Origin: Shimia marina
GTDB lineage: Bacteria; Pseudomonadota; Alphaproteobacteria; Rhodobacterales; Rhodobacteraceae
Assembly (NCBI RefSeq): GCF_001458175.1
Contig: NZ_CYPW01000027.1
Span: 190,390-254,389, forward strand
Length of the DNA: 64,000 nucleotides
Direction: 5' to 3'
Position numbers and translations under genes: made by a program
Notes under the pieces: generated by a model
The model's input: the letters and a program-made list of their open reading frames with translations, nothing else
Told to the model about the DNA's origin: nothing
Database searches by the model: none
Shown: piece after piece, positions 26,982-34,164 of the stretch
Numbering within the stretch: position 1 is the stretch's first letter
Layout of the letters: the number at the start of each line of letters is the position of its first letter

Positions 26982-27072
26982 CGCGAATTTGTGACGTCTT
27001 TTGGATGGTTTAACCTATTGTTGGGCTTTTTCCGTCAGTCTTGTTCCTTAGATAAGCTGACGGAGTAAAAGA

Positions 27073-27570
27073 ATGAGCTTTCATTCATCAATGGAAAACG
27101 GGACAGAGCAGTCGTTCATGGCTGACTATCTGGACTCGTTGGCGCTTGTTGAGCGTCTTCACCGGCTTTTGCTGGATGTGATCAAGGATGAGTTCGAGCG
27201 GGTTGGTGTGATAGAGATCAACGCAGTGCAGGCGCTGCTGTTGTTCAATATCGGCGACAATGAAGTGACCGCAGGCGAACTGAAAACACGCGGATACTAT
27301 CAGGGCTCTAATGTGAGCTACAACCTCAAGAAACTTGTGGATGCAGGCTATATGCATCATCAACGCTGCGAGATTGATCGCCGGTCTGTACGCGTGCGTC
27401 TCACCGATCGCGGTCGTGAGATCCGTGACGTGATTTCCGCCCTCTTTGCGCGCCATGCGGAAGGGTTGCAGGCCAAAGGTGTGCTCGGAGAAGACGGTAT
27501 TGAGCAGATCACCCACGCGTTGCGCCGTGTTGAGCGCTATTGGACCGACCAGATCCGATACATTTACTAA
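27073..27570 (+). CDS. ldtR: MarR-type winged-helix regulator, LdtR-like
   Basis: A 165-residue winged-helix protein with pattern ALLLFNIGDNEVTAGELKTRGYYQGSN, VSYNLKKLVDAGYMHHQR and RRSVRVRLTDRGREI, closely resembling LdtR of Rhizobiales and Liberibacter, which controls L,D-transpeptidase genes and cell-wall properties. The wing contains the DRRSVRV strand. ATG at 27073 follows GGAGTAAAAG. It is monocistronic with its own terminator. No L,D-transpeptidase gene lies in the window; targets are inferred from the family. Confidence 0.78.
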   Translation: MSFHSSMENGTEQSFMADYLDSLALVERLHRLLLDVIKDEFERVGVIEINAVQALLLFNIGDNEVTAGELKTRGYYQGSNVSYNLKKLVDAGYMHHQRCEIDRRSVRVRLTDRGREIRDVISALFARHAEGLQAKGVLGEDGIEQITHALRRVERYWTDQIRYIY

Positions 27571-27831
27571 GGTCGCCCGGACACCCTAGAACGGGGATTC
27601 CGTAGCTTTTGCGCGCCGCCCACAGAAGGGGCAAGGCGCGCCGTTTCCGTTTGTCATTCTATATGTTTTGTAAGCTTTAGAGCTTCAGCCGTTCCCGAAG
27701 CCCCGCACGCATCTCTGGGTGTGAAATTTGCTTTGAGGCAAACACAGAAACTACCCTTGCAAGCTTGCGCTGTATCGCAGTTCGCAGCCCTCAAGGGGCT
27801 CTCCTGGCTCAATGGCAGCTTGTGCTAGGCA
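27571..27831. other. 261-bp convergent intergenic region
   Basis: Holds the ldtR terminator at its left and a weak AGCCC/GGGCT hairpin near 27790-27810 that may end the gloA transcript. No gene seen. Confidence 0.5.
27611..27641 (+). terminator. Terminator after ldtR
   Basis: GCGCGCC (27611-27617) pairs with GGCGCGC (27635-27641); a T-rich stretch CGTTTCCGTTTG follows. Confidence 0.65.
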
Positions 27832-28260
27832 TCACCAATGACCGGTACTCTCCATGCTGACCCAAGGTTCAGCGGGAGGTAGGGCATCGCCCTGTTGCAG
27901 CAACTCGATGGAAATGTTGTCAGGGGACCGCACAAAAGCCATGCGGCCATCGCGCGGTGGGCGATTGATAACAACCCCGTTGTCGGCGAGATGCTGACAC
28001 ATTTCGTAAATGTTGCCGACTTCATAGGCGAGGTGACCGAAGTGTCGGCTGTCAGATGGCAAGCCTTCATCCCCATCCCAGTTGTAGGTGAGTTCAAGTG
28101 GCGCGTCGTGATCGCCATCTGCGGCCAAATACACCAGAGAGAAGCGGCCTTCATCGCTGTCATAGCGCTTGATTTCTTTGAGGCCGAACAGCGCATAAAA
28201 CGCCATTGAGGCCTCCAGATCCGCAACCCGGACCATTGTGTGAAGGTATTTCACGTGCAT
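27832..28260 (-). CDS. gloA: Lactoylglutathione lyase (glyoxalase I)
   Basis: A 142-residue metalloenzyme that converts the methylglyoxal-glutathione hemithioacetal to lactoylglutathione. It has two vicinal-oxygen-chelate repeats: HTMVRVADLEASMAFYALFGLK and, after the loop, GHLAYEVGNIYEMCQHL. LELTYNW and FVRSPDNISIELLQ provide conserved Glu and His ligands. The ATG at 28260 starts MHVKYLHT, the usual family N-terminus. Divergent from thyA across a 229-bp gap with no further gene. Confidence 0.9.
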   Translation of the reverse strand: MHVKYLHTMVRVADLEASMAFYALFGLKEIKRYDSDEGRFSLVYLAADGDHDAPLELTYNWDGDEGLPSDSRHFGHLAYEVGNIYEMCQHLADNGVVINRPPRDGRMAFVRSPDNISIELLQQGDALPPAEPWVSMESTGHW

Positions 28261-28489
28261 GTTGGTTTCCTTTGACTCGTTTCGCCACATAAGACCAGTT
28301 AGCGCCAACGTTGGCCAGAGCCTTCGGTGCGGGGCAAACATTTGATCGCTTGCGAAAGAGGGGCATGTGTTTGTTGCTGTCTTCTGGCTTTGCTGCTGAA
28401 GACATCGCCTCAAGAAATGGTGGAATAAGTCGTGCAGACTGATATTTGTTCAGGTAAGAAATGCCGCGCAGTTGAGAAAGAGGTGCTAA

Positions 28490-29269
28490 GTGCAGCAATA
28501 TCATGATGCTTTGAGCACCATTCTGGAGCACGGAGAACGATCAACAGATCGTACGGGCACTGGGACGATCTCCTACTTTGGTCTACAGGCGCGCTATCCA
28601 TCTTCGGAAGGTTTTCCTTTGGTGACCACCAAGAAGCTCTACTTGCGTGGGATCATTTACGAGCTGCTTTGGTTCCTCGCAGGGGATACGAACATCAAGT
28701 ATCTGCAGGAAAATCGGGTCACCATATGGGATGAATGGGCCGATGAAAATGGAGATCTCGGGCCGGTCTATGGTAAGCAATGGCGCGACTTTGGTGGTGT
28801 TGACCAAATTGAGACGCTGGTTGAGATGATCAAAACCACGCCTGACAGCCGGCGCCTGATTGTGAGTGCCTGGAATCCGGTGGATGTGCCGAACATGGCG
28901 CTACCGCCTTGTCATACGATGTGGCAGGTTCGGGTTTTGAACAACAAGCTGCACCTGCAGCTTTATCAACGTTCCGCGGACATGTTTCTTGGAGTGCCAT
29001 TCAACATCGCATCTTATGCGATTTTGCAGCATATGTTGGCACATGTCACCGGCTATGAAGTGGGGGATTTCGTGCATTCCATCGGGGATGCGCATATCTA
29101 CTCCAACCATATGGAGCAGGTGCAGCTCCAGCTTTCACGCAGCCCAAAGGCTTTGCCAGAGTTGAAAATCAAGCGACAGGTGCCTTCGATTTTTGACTTT
29201 ACCTATGAGGATTTTGAGATTGTTGGATATGATCCTGACCCCGGAATACCGGCCCCGGTGGCGGTATAA
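28490..29269 (+). CDS. thyA: Thymidylate synthase
   Basis: A 259-residue enzyme making dTMP from dUMP with methylene-tetrahydrofolate. The catalytic Cys141 is in [10 protein letters not shown]. The folate and nucleotide sites appear as [35 protein letters not shown] and DAHIYSNH. The start is GTG at 28490, agreeing with the family N-terminus (MQQYHDAL). The gene is followed by folA after 3 bases, an operon that regenerates the dihydrofolate it produces. Confidence 0.96.
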   Translation: MQQYHDALSTILEHGERSTDRTGTGTISYFGLQARYPSSEGFPLVTTKKLYLRGIIYELLWFLAGDTNIKYLQENRVTIWDEWADENGDLGPVYGKQWRDFGGVDQIETLVEMIKTTPDSRRLIVSAWNPVDVPNMALPPCHTMWQVRVLNNKLHLQLYQRSADMFLGVPFNIASYAILQHMLAHVTGYEVGDFVHSIGDAHIYSNHMEQVQLQLSRSPKALPELKIKRQVPSIFDFTYEDFEIVGYDPDPGIPAPVAV

Positions 29270-29272
29270 GGC

Positions 29273-29749
29273 ATGATTACACTGGTTGTTGCGCGCGCCG
29301 AAAATGGAGCAATTGGTCGGGATGGCGATATTCCTTGGCACATTCCTGAGGATCTGAAGACTTTTCAGCGCGAAACCCTTGGTGGCGCGTTGATTATGGG
29401 GCGGAATACCTGGGATAGCCTGCCGGTGAAGCCGTTGCCCAAGCGCTTCAACATCGTCGTGTCGTCGCAACCCGATGTTGCAGAATGTGTCGCGCCATCG
29501 GTTGCAGATGCGGTGGCACTGGCGACTGCGCAGGGTTATGATCGGATCTACGGCATTGGAGGGGCGGGGATTTACCGCGAAATGCTGGATATCGCACATC
29601 GGCTGCTGATCACGGAAGTTGCTATGAAAGTGGATGATGCCGATACATTTTTCCCGGATTTCGACACCAAAAACTGGGATGTGATTTCGCGGCGGCCTTT
29701 AGAGGGCGCTCAGATACCGTGTGAGGTCTGCGAGTACATTCGGCGCTGA
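29273..29749 (+). CDS. folA: Dihydrofolate reductase
   Basis: A 158-residue NADPH-dependent enzyme reducing dihydrofolate. Characteristic segments: IGRDGDIPWHIPEDLKTFQ (active-site acid replaced within PEDLK, usual for the family), GGALIMGRNTWDSLP, and IYGIGGAGIYREML for NADPH binding. It immediately follows thyA, so both are expressed together. Nothing unusual. Confidence 0.95.
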   Translation: MITLVVARAENGAIGRDGDIPWHIPEDLKTFQRETLGGALIMGRNTWDSLPVKPLPKRFNIVVSSQPDVAECVAPSVADAVALATAQGYDRIYGIGGAGIYREMLDIAHRLLITEVAMKVDDADTFFPDFDTKNWDVISRRPLEGAQIPCEVCEYIRR

Positions 29750-29863
29750 GACAATTCGTTGAGAAACGGTTTGTCTCTACTCGTGTATTTGACAGGCATC
29801 GCGTGCTGGTCCTAGGGTGATTTCCATTAACCAAGTTATTGCTATCACCGGAGCTCATGTCTC

Positions 29864-30160
29864 ATGACGCGCTTTTTTCTTTTGGCCGTTACGGCCCTTG
29901 TTACCCTGTCTGCACCGGGCCATGCGCAAAACTGGAGCTCGAATGCTCCGCAAATTGGCCCTGTTAATCAGCCTGAGGGGGTTTTGTTGCATCCTTATCC
30001 CGCACGGGAAAACTACTGCCCATACGGGTTGGAGCCTATTACAGTGGGCGGAGTGATTTGCTGTGGCACAGCTAACACATCAGAGCCCTATGTTAATCGA
30101 GCCGGACGTTCAGCGTATCGTCATTCAAGCTGCCCTCCGGGCGCCAAGGGGTGCTCCTAA
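29864..30160 (+). CDS. Small secreted cysteine-containing protein
   Basis: A 98-residue protein with signal peptide (MTRFFLLAVTALVTLSAPGHA, cut near residue 22). The mature 76 residues have five Cys: NYCPYGLEPITVGGVICCG, SSCPPGAKGC. They could form two disulfides in the periplasm. No family recognised. It starts 114 bases after folA, probably on a separate promoter. Confidence 0.55.
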   Translation: MTRFFLLAVTALVTLSAPGHAQNWSSNAPQIGPVNQPEGVLLHPYPARENYCPYGLEPITVGGVICCGTANTSEPYVNRAGRSAYRHSSCPPGAKGCS

Positions 30161-30239
30161 TCCTATTGAGCATTGCCCTTAGTCTGACGGCCTCTCAAGT
30201 GTGAAAAGGAAAGGGGCGCGTAATTGCACCCCATTCCCA

Positions 30240-30446
30240 TCAAAGCAGTTTGAGTTCGCCGGCCATGTCCCGGCCATCTCGCCCTTGGGTCATTTCAAAC
30301 TCGACTTTTTGATTGTCGGACAGGCCCTTAAGGCCGGACCGTTCCACAACGGAAATATGTACAAATACATCTTTCCCGCCTTCTTCTGGCTCAATGAATC
30401 CAAAGCCTTTGGTGGTGTTAAACCATTTTACGGTACCGCGTGGCAT
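30240..30446 (-). CDS. cspA: Cold-shock protein (CspA family)
   Basis: A 68-residue single cold-shock domain with both RNA-binding motifs, KGFGFIEP (RNP1) and VFVHISVVE (RNP2). It acts as an RNA chaperone. The ATG at 30446 has an ideal AGGAGAA; an in-frame upstream ATG would add seven residues. The leader contains a CCGGG/CCCGG hairpin at 30478-30495 that could influence translation. Whether expression is cold-induced cannot be told. Confidence 0.93.
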   Translation of the reverse strand: MPRGTVKWFNTTKGFGFIEPEEGGKDVFVHISVVERSGLKGLSDNQKVEFEMTQGRDGRDMAGELKLL

Positions 30447-30655
30447 ACCGTTCTCCTCTATATTCATTTTAGTCTATCCGGGGACAAAATCCCGGAGGAA
30501 CAAAAATCTCTTTTCCCGCGTGCATGAAGCGGATTGTTGAAACCAATGCACCCTTCAAAGGATTGCACGCTCTTGTCAAAAATCAAGCAAAACCGCAGTG
30601 AAATTTAAAATCAACTCGGCTATGCCGTCTAGGGCGCTGACTAGGAGTGAGAAAG

Positions 30656-30970
30656 ATGACGATCGTCTATGGTCTAAAGAACTGCGATACCTGTCGTAAG
30701 GCTATGAAATCTTTAGGAGAGGTGGATTTTGTAGATGTACGAAATACGGGTGTTCCCGAAGAAATTCTAAATTCCGCATATGAGCAATTTCAAGACTCAT
30801 TGGTGAATAAAAGATCAACCACCTGGCGAAATTTAGGCGAAGATGAGCGCGAAGAGGCCCCAATCTCCCTTTTGATGCGCCATCCGACACTGATGAAACG
30901 TCCACTAATTGAGCAAGATGGTAAATTTTTCCTAGGTTGGACGAAAGAAATTGAGGCTGAATTGACCTAA
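30656..30970 (+). CDS. ArsC/Spx-family reductase-like protein
   Basis: A 104-residue thioredoxin-fold protein of the ArsC/YffB family. The active site CDTC is at residues 10-13 (GLKNCDTCRKA). Downstream, KRSTTWRNL and LMKRPLIEQDG match the substrate-side segment, with a conserved Arg before PLI. The ATG at 30656 has GGAGTGAGA. It is slightly shorter than the usual 112-118 residues. There are no ars genes around it, so a generic thiol role (YffB-like) is more likely than arsenate reduction. Confidence 0.8.
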   Translation: MTIVYGLKNCDTCRKAMKSLGEVDFVDVRNTGVPEEILNSAYEQFQDSLVNKRSTTWRNLGEDEREEAPISLLMRHPTLMKRPLIEQDGKFFLGWTKEIEAELT

Positions 30971-30976
30971 AACGCA

Positions 30977-31003
30977 AAAGCCCGCGCATCTGCGCGGGCT
31001 TTT
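30977..31003. terminator. Bidirectional terminator between ArsC-like gene and doxX
   Basis: AAAAGCCCGCGCA and TGCGCGGGCTTTT form a 13-bp stem around TC. It can end both the plus-strand ArsC-like gene and the minus-strand bufferin operon. Confidence 0.9.
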
Positions 31004-31029
31004 CGTATTGATGGAGGGTCGGGATTTCC

Positions 31030-31554
31030 TTATTCTGACGCGCGTTTGCCAAAAATGGCGTCTACAGAAATTGGGCCTGCGCCTTTGAACACGAGTACCG
31101 CGAAGAGCAGCACCCACATGGCACGCTGATCAATCAGGCCTTGAGCGCTGTCAAAGAAACCACCCAGCGCAACGCCATGGCCTGTCACATCCACGATGGT
31201 TTGTACGATGATAAATCCAATCATCCCGAAAGCGGCGACCCGTGTGAGCAGGCCGATGACGATCAAGACGGGTAAAACAAACTCTGCAATGGTGCCTGCC
31301 AGAATGACAATCCGTTGAAAGAAGCTCATTTGGGTTACATCCCAAAGCACAGCTTCTGCGGCTTTCGGGAAGATTTGTCCGAAGGCTCCAGACGAAGGGG
31401 AGAAGATTGAGCCGTCAATTTTGAGCAGGGCTGAGTTCCAGAAATAGAAAAACAGGACGGCGACAAAAGTCAGGCGTGCCAATGTCGGTACCAGCCAATC
31501 AAGGCGATTCAGCCTATCCAGAAGGTCGGTGTATTGCGAGATAAGGCGTGTCAT
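31030..31554 (-). CDS. DoxX-family membrane protein of the bufferin operon
   Basis: A 174-residue inner-membrane protein with four hydrophobic helices (about 25-45, 78-100, 103-125, 140-160). It matches DoxX/SURF4-like pattern: LARLTFVAVLFFYFWNSALLK, and the Leu/Val-rich EFVLPVLIVIGLLTRVAAFGM. DoxX proteins commonly close bufferin and related MNIO operons, where a redox or membrane role is proposed. Here it is 12 bases downstream of the bufC-like gene, and is the last gene before a terminator. Confidence 0.82.
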   Translation of the reverse strand: MTRLISQYTDLLDRLNRLDWLVPTLARLTFVAVLFFYFWNSALLKIDGSIFSPSSGAFGQIFPKAAEAVLWDVTQMSFFQRIVILAGTIAEFVLPVLIVIGLLTRVAAFGMIGFIIVQTIVDVTGHGVALGGFFDSAQGLIDQRAMWVLLFAVLVFKGAGPISVDAIFGKRASE

Positions 31555-31566
31555 GAGACTCTCCGG

Positions 31567-32319
31567 TCAGCTAGGGACGTCAAAAGATGTGAGGGCGTTG
31601 CCGGTCAGCAGAAGGCCCAGAGTTGCACCAAGATCAAAACCTTCGTCGGCCTCGGTTCCAAATTCTGCGGCGGTGCCAAGCTTGGCACCCGCCATAAGGG
31701 CTGTGACACATTCATATGCGCCGGGTGGCAGCACATGGGGCAGCGGATCATATTCAGGCCGTAGGATCAGCACATCCTGTGCCACTGCCGCAGGCTTGGG
31801 GCCATCCTGCATGTTGAAAGCCCAGATGGCGTGGATCGGCCAGGAGGAGCGTTGCACGGAGACGGCTGGGGCGAAATTGGCTGTGATGTCCACCAGCTTA
31901 TCCTGTGGAATTTCAGCGAGTGTTTCCGGGGCCACACCGGTGCTGTCTGCGGCATGATAGGAACGGCGCAGGCCCAGCTCCAAACGGGCGACATCGCCCA
32001 GATAGCCCAAATGCGCCAGAGGTTCGAAGCTCTCCAGAAAAGTTGGGAAGTCAGCACCGTAGTGCATCATCATGGGAGATGTGGGCGGGAACTGCCGCAG
32101 AAAAATGCCCGCAATTGCATTGAAATTTTCCTCGCCAAGCAATTTGGCAATGGTTGGAAAGCCTGTAGCGAGCGCTTCGCTGAGCGAAACGGCCACGTTG
32201 TTGCGATACACATCAAAACGCCGCCCCGCGGGCTGACCAATGGCATCAGAAAGTCCAAGAGGGCGCTCTTGCGCACCATCAAAGATGGCATCTCGGAATG
32301 TGGTCTGCGTGACTGTCAT
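31567..32319 (-). CDS. bufC: MNIO partner protein, DUF2063 / BufC-like
   Basis: A 250-residue protein with the N-terminal DUF2063 (HvfC/BufC putative DNA-binding) domain at about residues 8-95: FRDAIFDGAQERPLGL, RFDVYRNNVAVSLSEAL and FPTIAKLLGEENF. A second, less conserved domain follows to the end. In characterised systems this partner presents the precursor to the MNIO enzyme (RRE-like). Its ATG overlaps the bufB stop by 4 bases (ATGA), so the proteins are made in step. Confidence 0.85.
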   Translation of the reverse strand: MTVTQTTFRDAIFDGAQERPLGLSDAIGQPAGRRFDVYRNNVAVSLSEALATGFPTIAKLLGEENFNAIAGIFLRQFPPTSPMMMHYGADFPTFLESFEPLAHLGYLGDVARLELGLRRSYHAADSTGVAPETLAEIPQDKLVDITANFAPAVSVQRSSWPIHAIWAFNMQDGPKPAAVAQDVLILRPEYDPLPHVLPPGAYECVTALMAGAKLGTAAEFGTEADEGFDLGATLGLLLTGNALTSFDVPS

Positions 32320-33173
32320 GACATTACCTTTGACAGCGCTTTATCCGCGCGCAGGGCCTCTGCATGCAGAACAGTCCATTCCGGTACATCGGTGTCCCAT
32401 TCGATCAGAATAGGGCGGGGGCCGGACAGGGACAGCGTATGGTCCAGCAAAGCCCAAACCGGATCCACAACCGGGGCGCCATGGCTGTCGATGAGGAGAG
32501 GTTTGCCATGATCATCTTCGTCTTCATCATGGCCGCCGAGGTGAATTTCTCCGACTTTCTCAAGCGGGTAGTCGGCGATGTATTGTTTCGGATCATAGTT
32601 CAGATTGGTGGCGGAGACAAAAACGTTGTTTACATCCAGCAACAAACCACAGCCCGTACGATTAGACACTTCGCGCAGAAAATCCGGCTCTGACCATGTG
32701 CTTTCGTCAAACGCCAGATAGCTGGAGGGGTTTTCGAGCATCATTTGACGGCCCAGCGTTTCCTGCAGGAGATCAATGTGATCCGCCACACGGTTCAACG
32801 TGTCTTGTGTATAGGGCAGGGGCAGCAAATCGTTCAGAAAAGCGCCCTCATGTGTGCTCCATGCAAGATGCTCCGAAAACACAGTTGGGTTCAGCCAATC
32901 TACCAGATGTTTGAGGCGGGCGAGGTGATCGGCATCAAGTGCCCCTTCGCCGCCAATCGACAGTCCGACGCCATGTACTGAGATTGGAAAGCGTTCTGAC
33001 AATTGGCGCAGTTGTGCAATCGGCCGACCGCCATCTCCCATGTAGTTTTCTGCGTGGATTTCCAGCCAGCCCACGGTGCCAGGATTTTCGATCAGGCTGG
33101 TATAGTGTTGTGGTTTGTATCCCACGCCTGGTCGGTTTGGCAGGTGATCTGGAGAGTGTTGAGCATCAAACAT
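32316..33173 (-). CDS. bufB: MNIO-family (DUF692) multinuclear iron oxidase, BufB-like
   Basis: A 285-residue TIM-barrel oxidase of the MbnB/DUF692 (MNIO) family. Candidate iron ligands and active-site residues are all present: His67 in ISVHGVGLS, Glu101-His102 in FSEHLAW, Glu147 in MLENPSSY, Asp180 and Asn183 in LLDVNNV, His211 in IHLGGH, Asp229-His231 in IDSHG, and Glu258 in LIEWD. MNIOs modify precursor Cys residues using O2; bufferin homologues make thiooxazole-type rings. It lies 10 bases after the second precursor gene. Function is strongly supported by context. Confidence 0.92.
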   Translation of the reverse strand: MFDAQHSPDHLPNRPGVGYKPQHYTSLIENPGTVGWLEIHAENYMGDGGRPIAQLRQLSERFPISVHGVGLSIGGEGALDADHLARLKHLVDWLNPTVFSEHLAWSTHEGAFLNDLLPLPYTQDTLNRVADHIDLLQETLGRQMMLENPSSYLAFDESTWSEPDFLREVSNRTGCGLLLDVNNVFVSATNLNYDPKQYIADYPLEKVGEIHLGGHDEDEDDHGKPLLIDSHGAPVVDPVWALLDHTLSLSGPRPILIEWDTDVPEWTVLHAEALRADKALSKVMS

Positions 33174-33183
33174 GGCAGCACCT

Positions 33184-33486
33184 TTAGGCAGGCAAATCTC
33201 TGGTCAGGGCTTCAAGGGAGGGTGTGCGCGGCGTTCCGTCAGCCATATCGGGCAGGTCCAAATTCAAGCAGGTGCCCTCATCAACCAATGTCCAGGCATC
33301 GCCTTGATAGTCGACAGTGGAGGTGCCTGCACAAGATGTGCCAGGCCCTGCTGCGCAATCATTTTTTCCGGCTAAGGAAATGCCAAAACACTTTTCTTTC
33401 TTGGCCGCTTCAGCAGGTGCTGCCTGAAGTGCAAGAGCAGCTGAAATCGCTCCTAGAACAGAGATTGTCTTGGCGGAATGAGCCAT
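33184..33486 (-). CDS. bufA: Bufferin-type RiPP precursor (DUF2282), copy 2
   Basis: A 100-residue exported precursor. A Sec signal peptide covers residues 1-28 ([21 protein letters not shown]). The four conserved Cys are at 33, 44, 52 and 73, in [30 protein letters not shown] and GTCLNL. This is the DUF2282 bufferin layout: EKC, a lysine-bounded spacer, CAxGPGxxCAG and a final GTC. Known bufferins bind Cu after modification of Cys by BufB and buffer copper in the periplasm. It precedes bufB by 10 bases. The paralogue upstream is over half identical. Confidence 0.9.
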   Translation of the reverse strand: MAHSAKTISVLGAISAALALQAAPAEAAKKEKCFGISLAGKNDCAAGPGTSCAGTSTVDYQGDAWTLVDEGTCLNLDLPDMADGTPRTPSLEALTRDLPA

Positions 33487-33577
33487 TTGGGGGGTCCTTT
33501 ATGCTGCAGTTGTGAGTCGTTTGAGATCTGAACTGTCAGCAGTCTATCAAAATTCTGTCGGTTTAGGGGACAGGAGG

Positions 33578-33607
33578 GCGAAGCCCCGAAACGGGCCGGA
33601 GCTTCGC
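33578..33607 (-). promoter_or_regulatory. Hairpin between the two bufferin precursor genes
   Basis: On the minus strand GCGAAGC pairs with GCTTCGC, extended by TCCG/CGGG with one wobble, giving an 11-bp stem and an 8-base loop. No T-run follows, so it is not a classical terminator. It lies 10 bases after the first precursor's stop and 92 bases ahead of the next. It may protect the 3' end of the first precursor mRNA or partly stop transcription, raising its dose. Confidence 0.55.
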
Positions 33608-33616
33608 AAAATAGGC

Positions 33617-33922
33617 TTAGCTCTTTGGCAGGTCGCGATCCAGCACTTCCAGGGAGCCGACGCGGGGTGTGCCGTCTGCCAGTGCGGGCAGTTCCATGTC
33701 TACGCAGGTGCCAGCATCAACCAGTTTCCAAGCGTTGCCCTGATAGTCAACGGTGGAGGTGCCGGCGCAGGTGGTGCCTGGACCCGCGGCGCAATCGTTG
33801 GCGCCTGCCAGAGACACGCCATAGCATTTTTCTTTGCCTGCTGCAGATGCGGTGGTGGCATGTGCGGTCAGTGCTGCGGCAACGGCGCCTGCTACGGCGA
33901 TGGTTTTGACAGTCTTGGACAT
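33617..33922 (-). CDS. bufA: Bufferin-type RiPP precursor (DUF2282), copy 1
   Basis: A 101-residue precursor, first gene of the operon. Signal peptide 1-28 ([20 protein letters not shown]). Cys33, Cys44, Cys52 and Cys73 sit in [30 protein letters not shown] and GTCVDM, exactly aligned with the second precursor. The ATG at 33922 follows GGGAAGAGATATT. The tail shares [15 protein letters not shown] with its paralogue, so the two probably arose by tandem duplication. The upstream 190 bases hold an inverted repeat and the promoter. Confidence 0.92.
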   Translation of the reverse strand: MSKTVKTIAVAGAVAAALTAHATTASAAGKEKCYGVSLAGANDCAAGPGTTCAGTSTVDYQGNAWKLVDAGTCVDMELPALADGTPRVGSLEVLDRDLPKS

Positions 33923-34022
33923 AATATCTCTTCCCTTTGATACGGTTGAACTCGGCCCGCCGCGAAGCTGTTTGCGCCGGGGCATGACCAAACAATAGCC
34001 CTGCAATTGTGCATACTTCCAG

Positions 34023-34061
34023 TAACGGGGCTGTGTGTCACGGATGCGTTAGCAGCCGTTA
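34023..34061. promoter_or_regulatory. Imperfect inverted repeat upstream of the bufferin operon
   Basis: TAACGGGGCTG (34023-34033) pairs with CAGCCGTTA (34053-34061), two bases unpaired, about 100-140 bases upstream of the first precursor start. It may be an operator or a divergent ECF-type promoter region. No matching sigma-factor gene is in the window. Confidence 0.35.
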
Positions 34062-34113
34062 CGGTTTCGTGAAGATTCCAGCGCAGGAAGGTTAGAATTC
34101 CCTTAAAATGAAA

Positions 34114-34144
34114 CAGGCGCGCCCGGTTTCCCGTAACGCGCCTG
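34114..34144 (-). terminator. Terminator after thrS
   Basis: CAGGCGCG (34114-34121) and CGCGCCTG (34137-34144) form the stem; the minus strand continues TTTCATTTTAAG. It lies 21 bases after the thrS stop and separates it from the bufferin operon. Confidence 0.75.
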
Positions 34145-34164
34145 CTGAAATGTTGCAAAAGCTG

